From assembly GCA_036406675.1 (NCBI GenBank), contig DASXAO010000075.1, forward strand, positions 1 to 64,000: a stretch of 64,000 bases of DNA, read 5' to 3'. Both the position numbers and the translations under genes were made by a program. This document shows, piece after piece, positions 32,988-41,579 of this stretch (its first letter is position 1; the number at the start of each line of letters is the position of its first letter). The notes under the pieces are model-generated. The model made no database searches. It was given only the letters and a program-made list of their open reading frames with translations, and was not told where the DNA came from. The stretch comes from SCGC-AG-212-J23 sp036406675. Lineage in GTDB: Bacteria > Pseudomonadota > Gammaproteobacteria > Burkholderiales > SG8-39.

Positions 32988-33947
32988 TCAATCCGCCTTG
33001 ATGTTGGCCGCCCTGATGGCAGCGGCATATTTAGGGAACTCGCGCTTGATGCGCGCAGTCGCTTCTTCCGGCGTGGTGCCGAGCGGCTCGTTGCCGAGCT
33101 GCACCAGGCGCTCGCGCACGTCGGGCAGCTTGAGCGCCTTGGCGATCTCGGCGCTCATGCGCTCGATCGCGGGCCGCGGCACGCCGGCCGGCGCAGCCAT
33201 GCCGATCCAGATGCTCTCTACGAATCCCGGCACGCCGGATTCCACCGCCGTCGGCCAGTCGGGAAAGTTCGGGTTGCGCCTGGCGCTCGTCACGGCGAGC
33301 GCCCTGGCCTTGCCGCTCTTCACGAAGTTGACCGCAGAGCCGAGGTTGAGGAGTCCCATGTTGACCTCGCCGTTCGCCGTCGCTGCCGAAGCGGGCGCGC
33401 CGCCTTTGTAAGGCACGTGCACGAACTGAACGCCGGCCTGCTGCGCGAGCATCTCGGTCAGCACGTGGCTGGTCGAGCCGGCACCGGCCGTGGCATAGGT
33501 GATCGAGCCGGGCTTTGCTTTCGCCGCGGCGAGAAGCTCGCCCAGGCTGGCGAAGCTGCTTTGCGCCGAGGTCACGAGCATCATCGGGCTCTCGATGATG
33601 ATCGACACCGGCGCGAAGTCCTTGAACACGTCGTAGGGCAGCTTGGCGTAGATCGACGGGTTCATGACCAGCTCGCCGTTCGTCGCGACGAGCCAGGTGT
33701 AGCCGTCGGCGGCGGATTGTGCCGCTGCCTGGATGCCGATGATGCCGCCGGCGCCCGGCCGGTTCTCGACCACCACCGGCTGGCCGAGCGCTTCCTGCAG
33801 CCTCGGCGCGAGGAGGCGCGCCGGAATGTCGGTCGCGCCGCCCGGTGCGAACGGCACGATGAGGCGCATCGTGCGGCCGGGCCAGTCCTGCGCCGCAGCA
33901 GCGCAGGCGATGCATTGCAACACCAGTAACGGCAGCCAGCGTTTCAT
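32988..33947 (-). CDS. Bug/TctC-family periplasmic binding protein
   Basis: A 319-residue receptor with a signal peptide (MKRWLPLLVLQC, cleavage near AAAQD) and the family signatures RLIVPFAPGGATDIPARLLA, NRPGAGGIIGIQAA and HVPYKGGAPASA. The start is supported by GAGGGGGAATTG. It heads the minus-strand aromatic operon, so an aromatic acid is a plausible ligand. Divergent from the HpaB gene with 43 bases between them. Confidence 0.9.
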   Translation of the reverse strand: MKRWLPLLVLQCIACAAAAQDWPGRTMRLIVPFAPGGATDIPARLLAPRLQEALGQPVVVENRPGAGGIIGIQAAAQSAADGYTWLVATNGELVMNPSIYAKLPYDVFKDFAPVSIIIESPMMLVTSAQSSFASLGELLAAAKAKPGSITYATAGAGSTSHVLTEMLAQQAGVQFVHVPYKGGAPASAATANGEVNMGLLNLGSAVNFVKSGKARALAVTSARRNPNFPDWPTAVESGVPGFVESIWIGMAAPAGVPRPAIERMSAEIAKALKLPDVRERLVQLGNEPLGTTPEEATARIKREFPKYAAAIRAANIKAD

Positions 33948-33990
33948 CAATTCCCCCTCGATCGATCGATGTCGAAAGGATAATAAGCCC

Positions 33991-35445
33991 ATGGCCGCTC
34001 AACGTCTGAGGACCGGCGCCGACTTCCTGTCCGACCTGCGAAACAAGCCGCGCGCCGTCTACGTCGACGGCGAGCGGGTGACGAACGTGGCCGAGCACCG
34101 GGCGTTCCGCGGCGGCGCGCGCTCGATCGCCCGGCTGTTCGACTTCGCCGCCGCGCCCGAGAACCGCGAGACCATGACGTTCGTGCCCGAGCAGGGCGGC
34201 AGCCCGGTATGGCGCTGCTGGCAGATCCCGCGCACGCACGCCGAGTTGCGCGCGAAGCGCATCGCTGCCGAAAAATGGGCCGAGCTCTCGTTCGGCCTGA
34301 TGGGCAGGACGCCCGACCACGTGGCCAACTTTTTCGCCGGCTACGCGGCGAAGCCGGCCTTCTTCGGCAAGTATGGCGAAAACCTGGCGAAGTTCTATCG
34401 GCACGCCCGCGATACGCACGCCTACCTGAGCTACGCGATCGTCCCGCCGCAGATCGACCGCTCGAAGCCGGCGCACAAGCAGTCCGATCCGACGCTTTAC
34501 GCCGGCGTGGTGAAGGAAAACGACGCCGGCGTCTTCCTGTCGGGCGGACAGCAGCTCGCCACCGCGGGCGTATACAGCGACTACGTGCAGGTGAGCTGCA
34601 TCCATCCGCTGCAGCCCGGCGACGAGAACTACGCCATCAACGTCGCGATCCCGGCCGACGACCCGGGCTTGCGGCTCTATGCGCGCCGCCCGTTCGCGCT
34701 CGGCGCGACCAATCCGTTCGACTATCCGCTCAGCACGCGCTTCGACGAGGCCGACTGCTTCGTCGTGCTCGACAACTGCTTCGTGCCCTGGGAACGCGTG
34801 TTCGTCTACCGCGACCTCGAGCGCGCCCGCGACCAGTGGTGGAAGACGCCTTCGCACGTCTATGGCAATCACCAGGCGCAGGCGCGCTATGCCACGAAGC
34901 TGCGCTTCCTGATGGGCCTCGCCAAGCGCATGAACGAGGCCACCGGCAACGACGCCGCGCCCCCGGTGATGGTGCAGATGGGCGAGCTCGCGGCGTATGC
35001 CTCGATCGTGGAGTACATGCTGCATTCGCACGAGACGGCGGGCACGATCGACGGGGAGGGCGTGCTGTGGCCGAGCCGCAGCGCGCTGTACGCGGTGATG
35101 GCGTTGCAGTCGCAGATCAACCCGCACATGATCGATATCGTGCGCGAGCTGACCGGCGCTGCGATGATCACGCTGCCGTCGTCGCGCAAGGACTTCGACC
35201 ACCCGGAGCCGGCGAGAGACGTGGAACGCTACTTCCAGTCTGCCGGCATGGGCGCGCGCGAGCGGGTCGCGCTGATGCGCCTGGCGTGGGACTTCCTCGG
35301 CACCGAGTTCGGCAGCCGGCACCAGCAGTACGAGAAGTTCTACGGCGGGGCCTCGTTCATCGTGAAGATGAACGCCTTCCGCCACTACGACTTCAAGCGG
35401 GCGCTCGCCCTCGTGGACCAGGCACTGAAGCTGAAGGATGAATAG
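33991..35445 (+). CDS. HpaB-type flavin-dependent aromatic monooxygenase
   Basis: A 484-residue member of the 4-hydroxyphenylacetate 3-hydroxylase large-component family (acyl-CoA-dehydrogenase fold, FADH2-dependent). Features include TPDHVANFFAGYAAKP, YAIVPPQIDRSKP, SGGQQLATAGVYSDYVQV, YPLSTRFDEADCFVVLDN and PWERVFVYRDLERAR. It needs a separate flavin reductase (HpaC), not present here. UbiD follows with an 8-base overlap, so hydroxylation and (de)carboxylation are probably linked. AAAGGA lies about ten bases upstream of the ATG. Confidence 0.9.
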   Translation: MAAQRLRTGADFLSDLRNKPRAVYVDGERVTNVAEHRAFRGGARSIARLFDFAAAPENRETMTFVPEQGGSPVWRCWQIPRTHAELRAKRIAAEKWAELSFGLMGRTPDHVANFFAGYAAKPAFFGKYGENLAKFYRHARDTHAYLSYAIVPPQIDRSKPAHKQSDPTLYAGVVKENDAGVFLSGGQQLATAGVYSDYVQVSCIHPLQPGDENYAINVAIPADDPGLRLYARRPFALGATNPFDYPLSTRFDEADCFVVLDNCFVPWERVFVYRDLERARDQWWKTPSHVYGNHQAQARYATKLRFLMGLAKRMNEATGNDAAPPVMVQMGELAAYASIVEYMLHSHETAGTIDGEGVLWPSRSALYAVMALQSQINPHMIDIVRELTGAAMITLPSSRKDFDHPEPARDVERYFQSAGMGARERVALMRLAWDFLGTEFGSRHQQYEKFYGGASFIVKMNAFRHYDFKRALALVDQALKLKDE

Positions 35446-36838
35446 ATACGAAGACCTGCGCGAGTTCATCGAGCAGGTCGACGCGCTCGGGGCGTTGCGC
35501 CGCGTCGAGGGCGCCGATCCGCTCTACGAGGTCGGCGGCATCACCGAGGTTGCCGCGGGCACGCCGGAATGCCCGGCGCTGCTGTTCGATCAACTGAAGG
35601 GGTTTCCGCGCGGCTTCCGCGTCTTCACCAACGCCACGGTGAGCGCGCAGCGCGCGGCCCTGGCGCTCGGCATCGATCCGCACCTGCCGCCGATGGAAGC
35701 GCTCAGGCAGTGGCGCAACCGGCGCGGCGCGCTGACGATGCACAAGCCGGTGGCGGTGAAGGAAGCGCCGGTTCTCCGGAATTCACAGAAAGCCGTGGAA
35801 CTGGAGAAGTTCCCGGCACCCGTCTGGCACCGCGGCGACGGCGGGCCTTACATCGGCTCGGGCAGCATCGTAGTGATGCGCGACCCCGATACCGGGTGGG
35901 TCAACGCGTCGATCTATCGCGTGCAGGTGCACGGAAAGGACCGGGTGAGCGTGCAGTTCGACCACCTGGGGCGGCACGGCGCGATCATCGCGCGGCGCTA
36001 TTGGGAGAGCGGCAAGCCCTGCCCGGTGGCGGTGGTGAACGGCCCCGATCCTTCGCTCTTCATCGCCGGCTTCGAATACCTGCCCGAGGGTTCCTCGGAA
36101 TACGACTTCGCCGGCGCGATTCGCGGCCGTCCCGTGCAAGTCATCGAGGCGCCGCTCACCGGCTTGCCGGTGCCGGCGCGCGCCGAGATGGTTTTCGAAG
36201 GCTTCCTGCGGAAAGGAGAAACGCTGCCGGAGGGTCCGTTCGGCGAATTCACGGGGTACTACGCGGCCGAGAAGCGCCCGGCGCCGGCGATGCAGGTCGA
36301 GGCGGTCCACTGGAGGGACGATCCCATCCTGCTCGGCTCGCCGCCGATGAAGCCGCCGCGGTTTCACTTCGGTCTGCCGTTTCGCGCGGCGAGCATGTGG
36401 TCGCAGCTCGAGGCGGCGGGCGTGACCGACGTGGTCGGCGCCTGGCAGCACGTCGCGCAGCTGATGACCGTCATTGCGATCCGGCAGCGCTACGCCGGGC
36501 ACTCCAAGCGCGCGGGGCTCATCGCCGCCGCGCAGAGCTACATGGGGCGGATCGTGGTCACCGTGGACGACGACGTCGATCCTTCGAGCCTGGCCGACGT
36601 CATGTGGGCCATCGCCACGCGCTGCGAGCCGTCGGAGCAGCTCGACATCGTCAGGAGCGCCTGGAGCTCAGCGCTCGATCCCCGCATCACGCCGCAGGCG
36701 CGCGAACGCGGCGAGACCTCGCACTCCAAGATGATCCTCGACGCGTGCAAGCCTTTCGGCTGGAAGGACGATTACCCGCGCACCTCGGCGCTCACCGCCG
36801 AAGAGGCGCGGCTGATTCGCGAGAAGTGGTTCCGCTGA
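35438..36838 (+). CDS. UbiD-family (de)carboxylase
   Basis: A 466-residue UbiD-like enzyme that would use prenylated FMN. Recognisable parts are MNRYEDLREFIEQVDALGAL, the metal/cofactor segment GGPYIGSGSIVVMRDPDTGW, then NASIYR, the motif EGPFGEFTGYYAAEKRP and TVDDDVDPSSLADVMWAIAT. It would decarboxylate an aromatic or unsaturated acid, reversibly. The UbiX prenyltransferase is not in the window. Pairing with HpaB is consistent with an oxidative decarboxylation sequence of a phenolic acid. Confidence 0.92.
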   Translation: MNRYEDLREFIEQVDALGALRRVEGADPLYEVGGITEVAAGTPECPALLFDQLKGFPRGFRVFTNATVSAQRAALALGIDPHLPPMEALRQWRNRRGALTMHKPVAVKEAPVLRNSQKAVELEKFPAPVWHRGDGGPYIGSGSIVVMRDPDTGWVNASIYRVQVHGKDRVSVQFDHLGRHGAIIARRYWESGKPCPVAVVNGPDPSLFIAGFEYLPEGSSEYDFAGAIRGRPVQVIEAPLTGLPVPARAEMVFEGFLRKGETLPEGPFGEFTGYYAAEKRPAPAMQVEAVHWRDDPILLGSPPMKPPRFHFGLPFRAASMWSQLEAAGVTDVVGAWQHVAQLMTVIAIRQRYAGHSKRAGLIAAAQSYMGRIVVTVDDDVDPSSLADVMWAIATRCEPSEQLDIVRSAWSSALDPRITPQARERGETSHSKMILDACKPFGWKDDYPRTSALTAEEARLIREKWFR

Positions 36839-36884
36839 TCGGCCTGCAATAGTTGAAACACCGAGCGCGTCGAGCGCTCCCGGC

Positions 36885-37649
36885 TCATCGAATCATCGGC
36901 ACCGCGTATTCGGCGAGGATGCCATTGATCTCCAGGCGCCGGGTCGCGATGAACGCGTCCAGCTCGTCGCGCAGCGCCGTTTCGCCGGCCCTGACGCCGA
37001 TCGAGATGGAGTACGCGAACGGCAGCGGAACGTCCGCCGGCGCGCTCGCCGGAACGATCTCGAGGTTTCGCTGCCGGGCGAAGAAGGCCGCCTGCGGGCC
37101 CCACACGACGCCGGCGTCGAGGTGGCCCTCGGCGATGGCGTCGATGATCCGTTCCGCGGAACTGCCCTTGCCCAGCACCGTGAAGGCGGACACATGTTCT
37201 GCGGCGCCGCGCGAGGCGAGCGCGTAGCCGGGCGGCGTGGCCACCAGGTCTTCCCCCGGAACTTGCAGACCGATCCTGAGGTCCTTGAGGTTGGGCTGAT
37301 CGAAGGACACCAGCGGCTTCCTGTCCGAAAAGACGAAGACGTAGGTGGACCGGTAGTACGGCTTCGTCGTCAGCATCGCCTCGATGCCGGTCGGGACGCC
37401 CATCCAGACATCGCAGCGGTTCGCGCCGAAGGTCGTGCGCACGAAGCCGCGGTGCTGCGGGTACCACGTGTAGACCAGGGCGGCGCCGAGCGCATCCGCG
37501 GCCAGCGCGGCAAGGCGGTTTTCGAAGCCGCTTTCATCCTGCCGCGAGTAGGGCATGCTGTCCGGGTCCGCGCAGACCCGAAGGTCGCTGCCGAAAGCCG
37601 GAAGCGCCGCGGCGGCGCAAAGAACGGAACTGACGAAGCGCAACGACAT
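36885..37649 (-). CDS. XoxJ/MoxJ-type periplasmic binding protein
   Basis: A 254-residue periplasmic protein of the quinoprotein-dehydrogenase-associated solute-binding family: DLRVCADPDSMPYSRQDESG, FENRLAALAADALGAALVYT, RGFVRTTFGANRCDVWMGVP and YYRSTYVFVFS. XoxJ proteins help mature or partner PQQ alcohol dehydrogenases such as XoxF. The ATG at 37649 has GGGGAGGCACC upstream. No PQQ dehydrogenase or cytochrome cL gene is adjacent here, so it is an orphan; its partner may be outside the window. Confidence 0.86.
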   Translation of the reverse strand: MSLRFVSSVLCAAAALPAFGSDLRVCADPDSMPYSRQDESGFENRLAALAADALGAALVYTWYPQHRGFVRTTFGANRCDVWMGVPTGIEAMLTTKPYYRSTYVFVFSDRKPLVSFDQPNLKDLRIGLQVPGEDLVATPPGYALASRGAAEHVSAFTVLGKGSSAERIIDAIAEGHLDAGVVWGPQAAFFARQRNLEIVPASAPADVPLPFAYSISIGVRAGETALRDELDAFIATRRLEINGILAEYAVPMIR

Positions 37650-37773
37650 GGTGCCTCCCCGCTTTTCGCGGTTGTTTTTCGGGAGATCCTGCACCGGATT
37701 GACCCCCGTGTCATGGAACTACGGCATAGAGCGTCGGACGAACCCGTGCAAACGGGTCGCGCTCCGGCTGCCG

Positions 37774-38667
37774 TCAGGTCCGCTGCTTGACCGACTGGAA
37801 GGGGATGTGGTGGCGCTCGAGAAAGCGCTCGACCGTGGGAAGCCAGAGCTCCACCCCCTTCGTGTCGCCGAAGACGAAGTGGCCGTTGTTCCCGAAGGGC
37901 GGCTGGAGGACGTATTCCGCGTCGACGCCCCCGCTTTGCAGGCGCTGGAACCATGAACGAGACGCGGTAGGGCCGAAGTAGAGATCGTTTTCGGCGTAGT
38001 ACATCAGGACGGGGACCCGGACGGACACGCCGAGGTCCTGGAACAACGCCGCCAGCGCCTCCGCCGCGCAGGGGATCCCGGGATGAAGCCTGGGATTCCC
38101 GCCGCGCCCGGCCGCGAAGGCGAGCACCGCGACCAGCCCTTCGGGCTGCTGCGCGGCAGCATAGAGGGAGGCCACGCCGCCCGCGGATTGCCCGGCGAGG
38201 ATCATGCGTTCGGGATCGACGTAAGGCAGCTTGCGGGTGAACTCGTAGGCGGCCAGCACGTCGTTCGCTGCCGCGCGCTCGCCGCGCCCGTAATGCGGGT
38301 TGCTGCACTGGCCCGCATCTTCCGCGAACCCGCCGCCGCTTTCCCCGAACCCTCGCCGCAGCGGCATGACCACGACGTAGCCTCGCGACACGAAGGCGCT
38401 CGCCGCCTGGATGAAGAGCGTCGGGGATTCGAGGAAACGCTCGCGCGCGCCTTCGCCGACCCCGTGGTTGAGCACGATCGCCCCGAACGGCCCGTCGCCG
38501 CGCGGCCGAAGGATGGTGAGCGCGAGCGAGTAGTGCCCGTCGGCCACGGGAATCCTGATGTCGTCCCGCACGTAGGGGGAATCGCTACGCGAGGGCGCGA
38601 GAAGGAGCGCGCCGAGCGCCGCGCACAGCAGTGCAAGGACCAAACCTACCCACCGGAGTGCGCGCAT
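37774..38667 (-). CDS. Membrane-anchored alpha/beta hydrolase (dienelactone-hydrolase-like)
   Basis: A 297-residue protein. An N-terminal hydrophobic segment (MRALRWVGLVLALLCAALGA) probably anchors or exports it. The nucleophile is in AGQSAGGVASLY, the acid in YAENDLYFGP and the histidine in NGHFVFGD. SDSPYVRDDIRIPVADGHYS and PLRRGFGESGGG are typical of exported dienelactone-hydrolase-like esterases. ATG 38667 is used; a TTG at 38679 is in frame. The substrate is unknown. Confidence 0.8.
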   Translation of the reverse strand: MRALRWVGLVLALLCAALGALLLAPSRSDSPYVRDDIRIPVADGHYSLALTILRPRGDGPFGAIVLNHGVGEGARERFLESPTLFIQAASAFVSRGYVVVMPLRRGFGESGGGFAEDAGQCSNPHYGRGERAAANDVLAAYEFTRKLPYVDPERMILAGQSAGGVASLYAAAQQPEGLVAVLAFAAGRGGNPRLHPGIPCAAEALAALFQDLGVSVRVPVLMYYAENDLYFGPTASRSWFQRLQSGGVDAEYVLQPPFGNNGHFVFGDTKGVELWLPTVERFLERHHIPFQSVKQRT

Positions 38668-38763
38668 CGAACCGATCAACGCGCGAGGCGGCTTTCCGGC
38701 TTACACGGGCACGCCGGTTGCTGCCACGCAGGCATACGACACAGTCGGTTAACGAGCGAGACT

Positions 38764-38964
38764 ATGGAAAAACGTTTGACTGACTCGTTTGTTCGCGCAA
38801 GCGATGGGCGGTGGATCTGCATCGAAGCCGTGACTCTGAACCATTCAACGCGCGAAATCCACTTCAAGCCGGGGATGACGTTGGGGCCCGAGGACAGCTT
38901 CATGGGCGTCAAGGTCGCAAAGCTCCTCGAATCGCTTTCGGACGCGCGGCGGGCAGGAAGCTGA
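38764..38964 (+). CDS. Small hypothetical protein
   Basis: A 66-residue protein starting MEKRLTDSFVRASDGRW. No signal peptide or membrane segment. It contains a basic/polar N-terminus, a short hydrophobic patch (WICIEAVTL) and a C-terminal helix (KVAKLLESLSDAR). GAGCGAGACT precedes the ATG. It resembles small conserved hypotheticals without known function; coding potential is judged only from frame and ribosome-site-like sequence. Confidence 0.5.
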   Translation: MEKRLTDSFVRASDGRWICIEAVTLNHSTREIHFKPGMTLGPEDSFMGVKVAKLLESLSDARRAGS

Positions 38965-38991
38965 GCCGGCCGAGCGTTCCCGGCGCTGCGG

Positions 38992-39963
38992 CTACTCCGC
39001 CTTGATGCCGCGCTCCTTGACGACGCGCGCCCATTTCTTCTGCTCGCGTTCCAGGTGGGCGGCGGCCTCCTCGGGCGTGCTCGCGATCACCGTCAGCCCC
39101 CGCTCCTCCCAGAACTTCGCCTGGTCGGGGGCGCCGAGCACCTTGCGAATCTGCGAATTGACCGAGTCGACAATCGCGCGCGGCGTGCCCTTCGGCGCGG
39201 CGACGACGTACCAGGTCTCGAATTCGTAACCCGGCACGCCGGCCTCGGCGACCGTCGGCAGCTCCGGCATGGCGGGATTGCGCTTGGTGCCGGTCACGGC
39301 CAGGGCTCGCATCCGGCCGGCTTTCACGAAGGAAATCTCCTGCGAGATGTTGCCGAACGTGGCTGCGACCTCGCCCGCGATGAGCGCCGTGTCCGCGGGG
39401 CCTCCGCCCTTGTACTGCACGGCGACGATGTTGACTTCCGCGAGCAGGTTGAAGAGCTCCCCGGCGATATGCGGATTGGTGCCGACGCCGGCGGCGGAGT
39501 AGTAGAGCTGGCCCGGCTTCGCCTTTGCGAGCTTGATGAGATCCGCGACCGATTTCACCGGCAGCGACGGATGCACGGTCACGAGCGAGGGCGACGAGGC
39601 GACGAGCGAGATCGAAACGAAGTCGCGCAGCGGGTCGTAGGGCGCGCGCGGCATCAGGAGCTGATTGGTGACGAAGGGGATGGTGTTGATGAGCAGCGTG
39701 TAGCCGTCGGGCGGGGCGTTCATCACGACCTCCGTGCCGATCACGCCCGAGGCGCCCGAGCGGTTGTCGACGACCACCTGCTGGCCCATGCTTTCCGAGA
39801 GCTTGGTCGCGAGCAGGCGGCCGACGACGTCCACGCTGCCGCCGGGCGGAAACGGCGCGACCAGGCGGATCGGCTTCGACGGATAGCTTTGCGCAGCAGC
39901 AGGCGGTGCGAGCGTCAACGCGCCCGCCAGCGTCGCAACCAACAGACCCGATAACCCGTTCAT
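38992..39963 (-). CDS. Bug/TctC-family periplasmic binding protein
   Basis: A 323-residue receptor: signal peptide to about AAAQS, then IRLVAPFPPGGSVDVVGRLL, NRSGASGVIGTEVVM and AVQYKGGGPADTALIAGEVA. It lies directly after another Bug gene with a 16-base gap, so the two may be co-transcribed. They share the family fold but differ clearly in the binding loops, indicating different ligands. Confidence 0.9.
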   Translation of the reverse strand: MNGLSGLLVATLAGALTLAPPAAAQSYPSKPIRLVAPFPPGGSVDVVGRLLATKLSESMGQQVVVDNRSGASGVIGTEVVMNAPPDGYTLLINTIPFVTNQLLMPRAPYDPLRDFVSISLVASSPSLVTVHPSLPVKSVADLIKLAKAKPGQLYYSAAGVGTNPHIAGELFNLLAEVNIVAVQYKGGGPADTALIAGEVAATFGNISQEISFVKAGRMRALAVTGTKRNPAMPELPTVAEAGVPGYEFETWYVVAAPKGTPRAIVDSVNSQIRKVLGAPDQAKFWEERGLTVIASTPEEAAAHLEREQKKWARVVKERGIKAE

Positions 39964-39979
39964 CGATCTTCTTTCGAGC

Positions 39980-40942
39980 TCAATCCGCCTTGATCCCGGC
40001 GGCCTTGATGATCGGCCACCATTTTTCGATCTCCGCCTTCTGATGCGCGCCGAGCGCCTCGGGCGTCTGCTTGTCGCGCGGAAGGATTTCCTGCCCGATG
40101 TCCATCAAGCGCTTGCGCGCGTGCTCGTCGGCGGCGGCGTCGACCATCGCGGAGTTGAGCCGCGCGACGACCGCGGCCGGCGTGCCGCGCGGCACCCAGA
40201 GCCCGTGCCAGACCGCCATGTAATAGCCCGGCATGCCCGCCTCGTCGACCGTCGGGATGTCGGGCGCGACGGAGAGCCGCGAGCCCTGTGTAACCGCGTA
40301 CGCGCGCACCTTGCCGGAGCGGATCTGCGGCAGCGCGTTCGCTGCCTGGTCGAAGAAGAGATCGACGTGGCCGGCCATGACGTCGGCCGAGGCCGGCGCG
40401 CCGCCGCGGTAATGGACGATCTGCGCCGCGCCGCCGGTGAGTTTCTGGAAGTAGACCCCGCTGATATGCGACGGCGTCCCGGCGCCGCCGGTGGCGATGG
40501 CGATCGGCTTGCCGCTGGCGTACGCGATCAGCGACTTGAGGTCCTTCGAGGGCAGGGCGTTTTTAGTGACGATGATCTGCGGGTTGGTCACGAACATGCC
40601 GACCGGCGCGAGGTCCTTCAGCAGGTCGTACGGCAGCTGGTACATGGCGCCGTTGATCACGTGCGGGCCGATGTGGCCGATGCTGACCATGTAGCCGTCG
40701 GGCGCCGCGCGCACCACGCGGCCTACGCCGATGTTGCCGCCCGCCCCGGTGATGTCCTCCACCAGCACCGTCTGCCCGAGGCTCTTCGTCATCCGCTCGG
40801 CCATGATCCGCGCGATCGTGTCCGTCGGCCCGCCGGCCGAGAACGGCACCACGATCGTGACCGGCTTGGTCGGGAAGCTCTGGGCCAGCGCAGCACTGCA
40901 CGAAAGGACAGCGGCTACTGCAAGAAACAGACGCCTTTTCAT
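39980..40942 (-). CDS. Bug/TctC-family periplasmic binding protein
   Basis: A 320-residue receptor with signal MKRRLFLAVAAVLSCSAALA and the segments VTIVVPFSAGGPTDTIARIM, DITGAGGNIGVGRVVRAAPD and HYRGGAPASADVMAGHVDLF. The ATG is supported by AGAGGGGGTGCC. The glycine-rich loop after the second strand carries DITGAGGNIG instead of the more common NRPGAGG, a variant that may affect carboxylate binding. Confidence 0.9.
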   Translation of the reverse strand: MKRRLFLAVAAVLSCSAALAQSFPTKPVTIVVPFSAGGPTDTIARIMAERMTKSLGQTVLVEDITGAGGNIGVGRVVRAAPDGYMVSIGHIGPHVINGAMYQLPYDLLKDLAPVGMFVTNPQIIVTKNALPSKDLKSLIAYASGKPIAIATGGAGTPSHISGVYFQKLTGGAAQIVHYRGGAPASADVMAGHVDLFFDQAANALPQIRSGKVRAYAVTQGSRLSVAPDIPTVDEAGMPGYYMAVWHGLWVPRGTPAAVVARLNSAMVDAAADEHARKRLMDIGQEILPRDKQTPEALGAHQKAEIEKWWPIIKAAGIKAD

Positions 40943-41001
40943 GGCACCCCCTCTGCGCGCCATGGTAACCGCTATTCTTTGTTTAGGACTAACATGACCG
41001 C

Positions 41002-41577
41002 ATGCGCGCTCGATTGCTCAAATGGTCGTTCACCCTGTTCGTCCTCATTGCGCTTGCCCCGGCTTTCGCCGACGACTATGCCGACGCCATCAAGGTGTTC
41101 CGCAACGCAGGCGAGAGCGGGAAGTTCTTCAAGAACAGCTACGGCTACGCGGTGTTTCCGACCGTTGGCAAGGGCGCCGTCGGGATCGGCGTCGGGCACG
41201 GCTCGGGTCGCGCCTACGTCGGCGGCAAGTACGTCGGCGACACTTCGATGACGCAGGTGAGCGTAGGCCTGCAGCTGGGCGGGCAGGCCTACCGCGAGAT
41301 CATCTTTTTCCAGAACCAGGCCGCGTTCAAGGAATTTACCAGCGGCAACTTCGAGTTCGGCGCCCAGGCGAGCGCGGTGGCCATCACGGCGGGCGCATCG
41401 GCTCAGGCGGGCACGACCGGCACGACGGCGGGTGCGAGCGGCACTCAGAACAAGGCGGCGACGGCGAAAGTCGGATACCAGAAAGGGATCGCGGTTTTCA
41501 CGGTCACCACGGGCGGGCTGATGTACGAAGCGAGCATCGGCGGCCAGAAATTCAGCTACGAGCCGAAGAAAAAGTAA
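41002..41577 (+). CDS. SYLF (YSC84-like) lipid-binding domain protein
   Basis: A 191-residue exported protein. A signal peptide ends near APAFADD. The SYLF domain is seen as FRNAGESGKFFKNSYGYAVF, GIGVGHGSGRAYVGGKYVGD and EIIFFQNQAAFKEFTSGNFE, then KGIAVFTVTTGGLMYEASIG. SYLF proteins bind phosphoinositides or other lipids in eukaryotes; bacterial functions are unclear. A low-complexity insert (SAQAGTTGTTAGASGTQNKA) interrupts the fold between strands near residue 135-155. Confidence 0.86.
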   Translation: MRARLLKWSFTLFVLIALAPAFADDYADAIKVFRNAGESGKFFKNSYGYAVFPTVGKGAVGIGVGHGSGRAYVGGKYVGDTSMTQVSVGLQLGGQAYREIIFFQNQAAFKEFTSGNFEFGAQASAVAITAGASAQAGTTGTTAGASGTQNKAATAKVGYQKGIAVFTVTTGGLMYEASIGGQKFSYEPKKK

Positions 41578-41579
41578 GG

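Noticed and set aside
33031..35469. An 812-residue minus-strand frame opposite HpaB and the Bug gene
   Set aside because: Antisense shadow; the Bug and HpaB sequences explain the coding signal.
29594..36838. Assigning the aromatic island to gentisate, anthranilate or salicylate breakdown
   Set aside because: Resemblance of the Rieske alpha subunit to NagG-type enzymes is not enough; the VOC, cupin, HpaB and UbiD genes do not fit a single known pathway.
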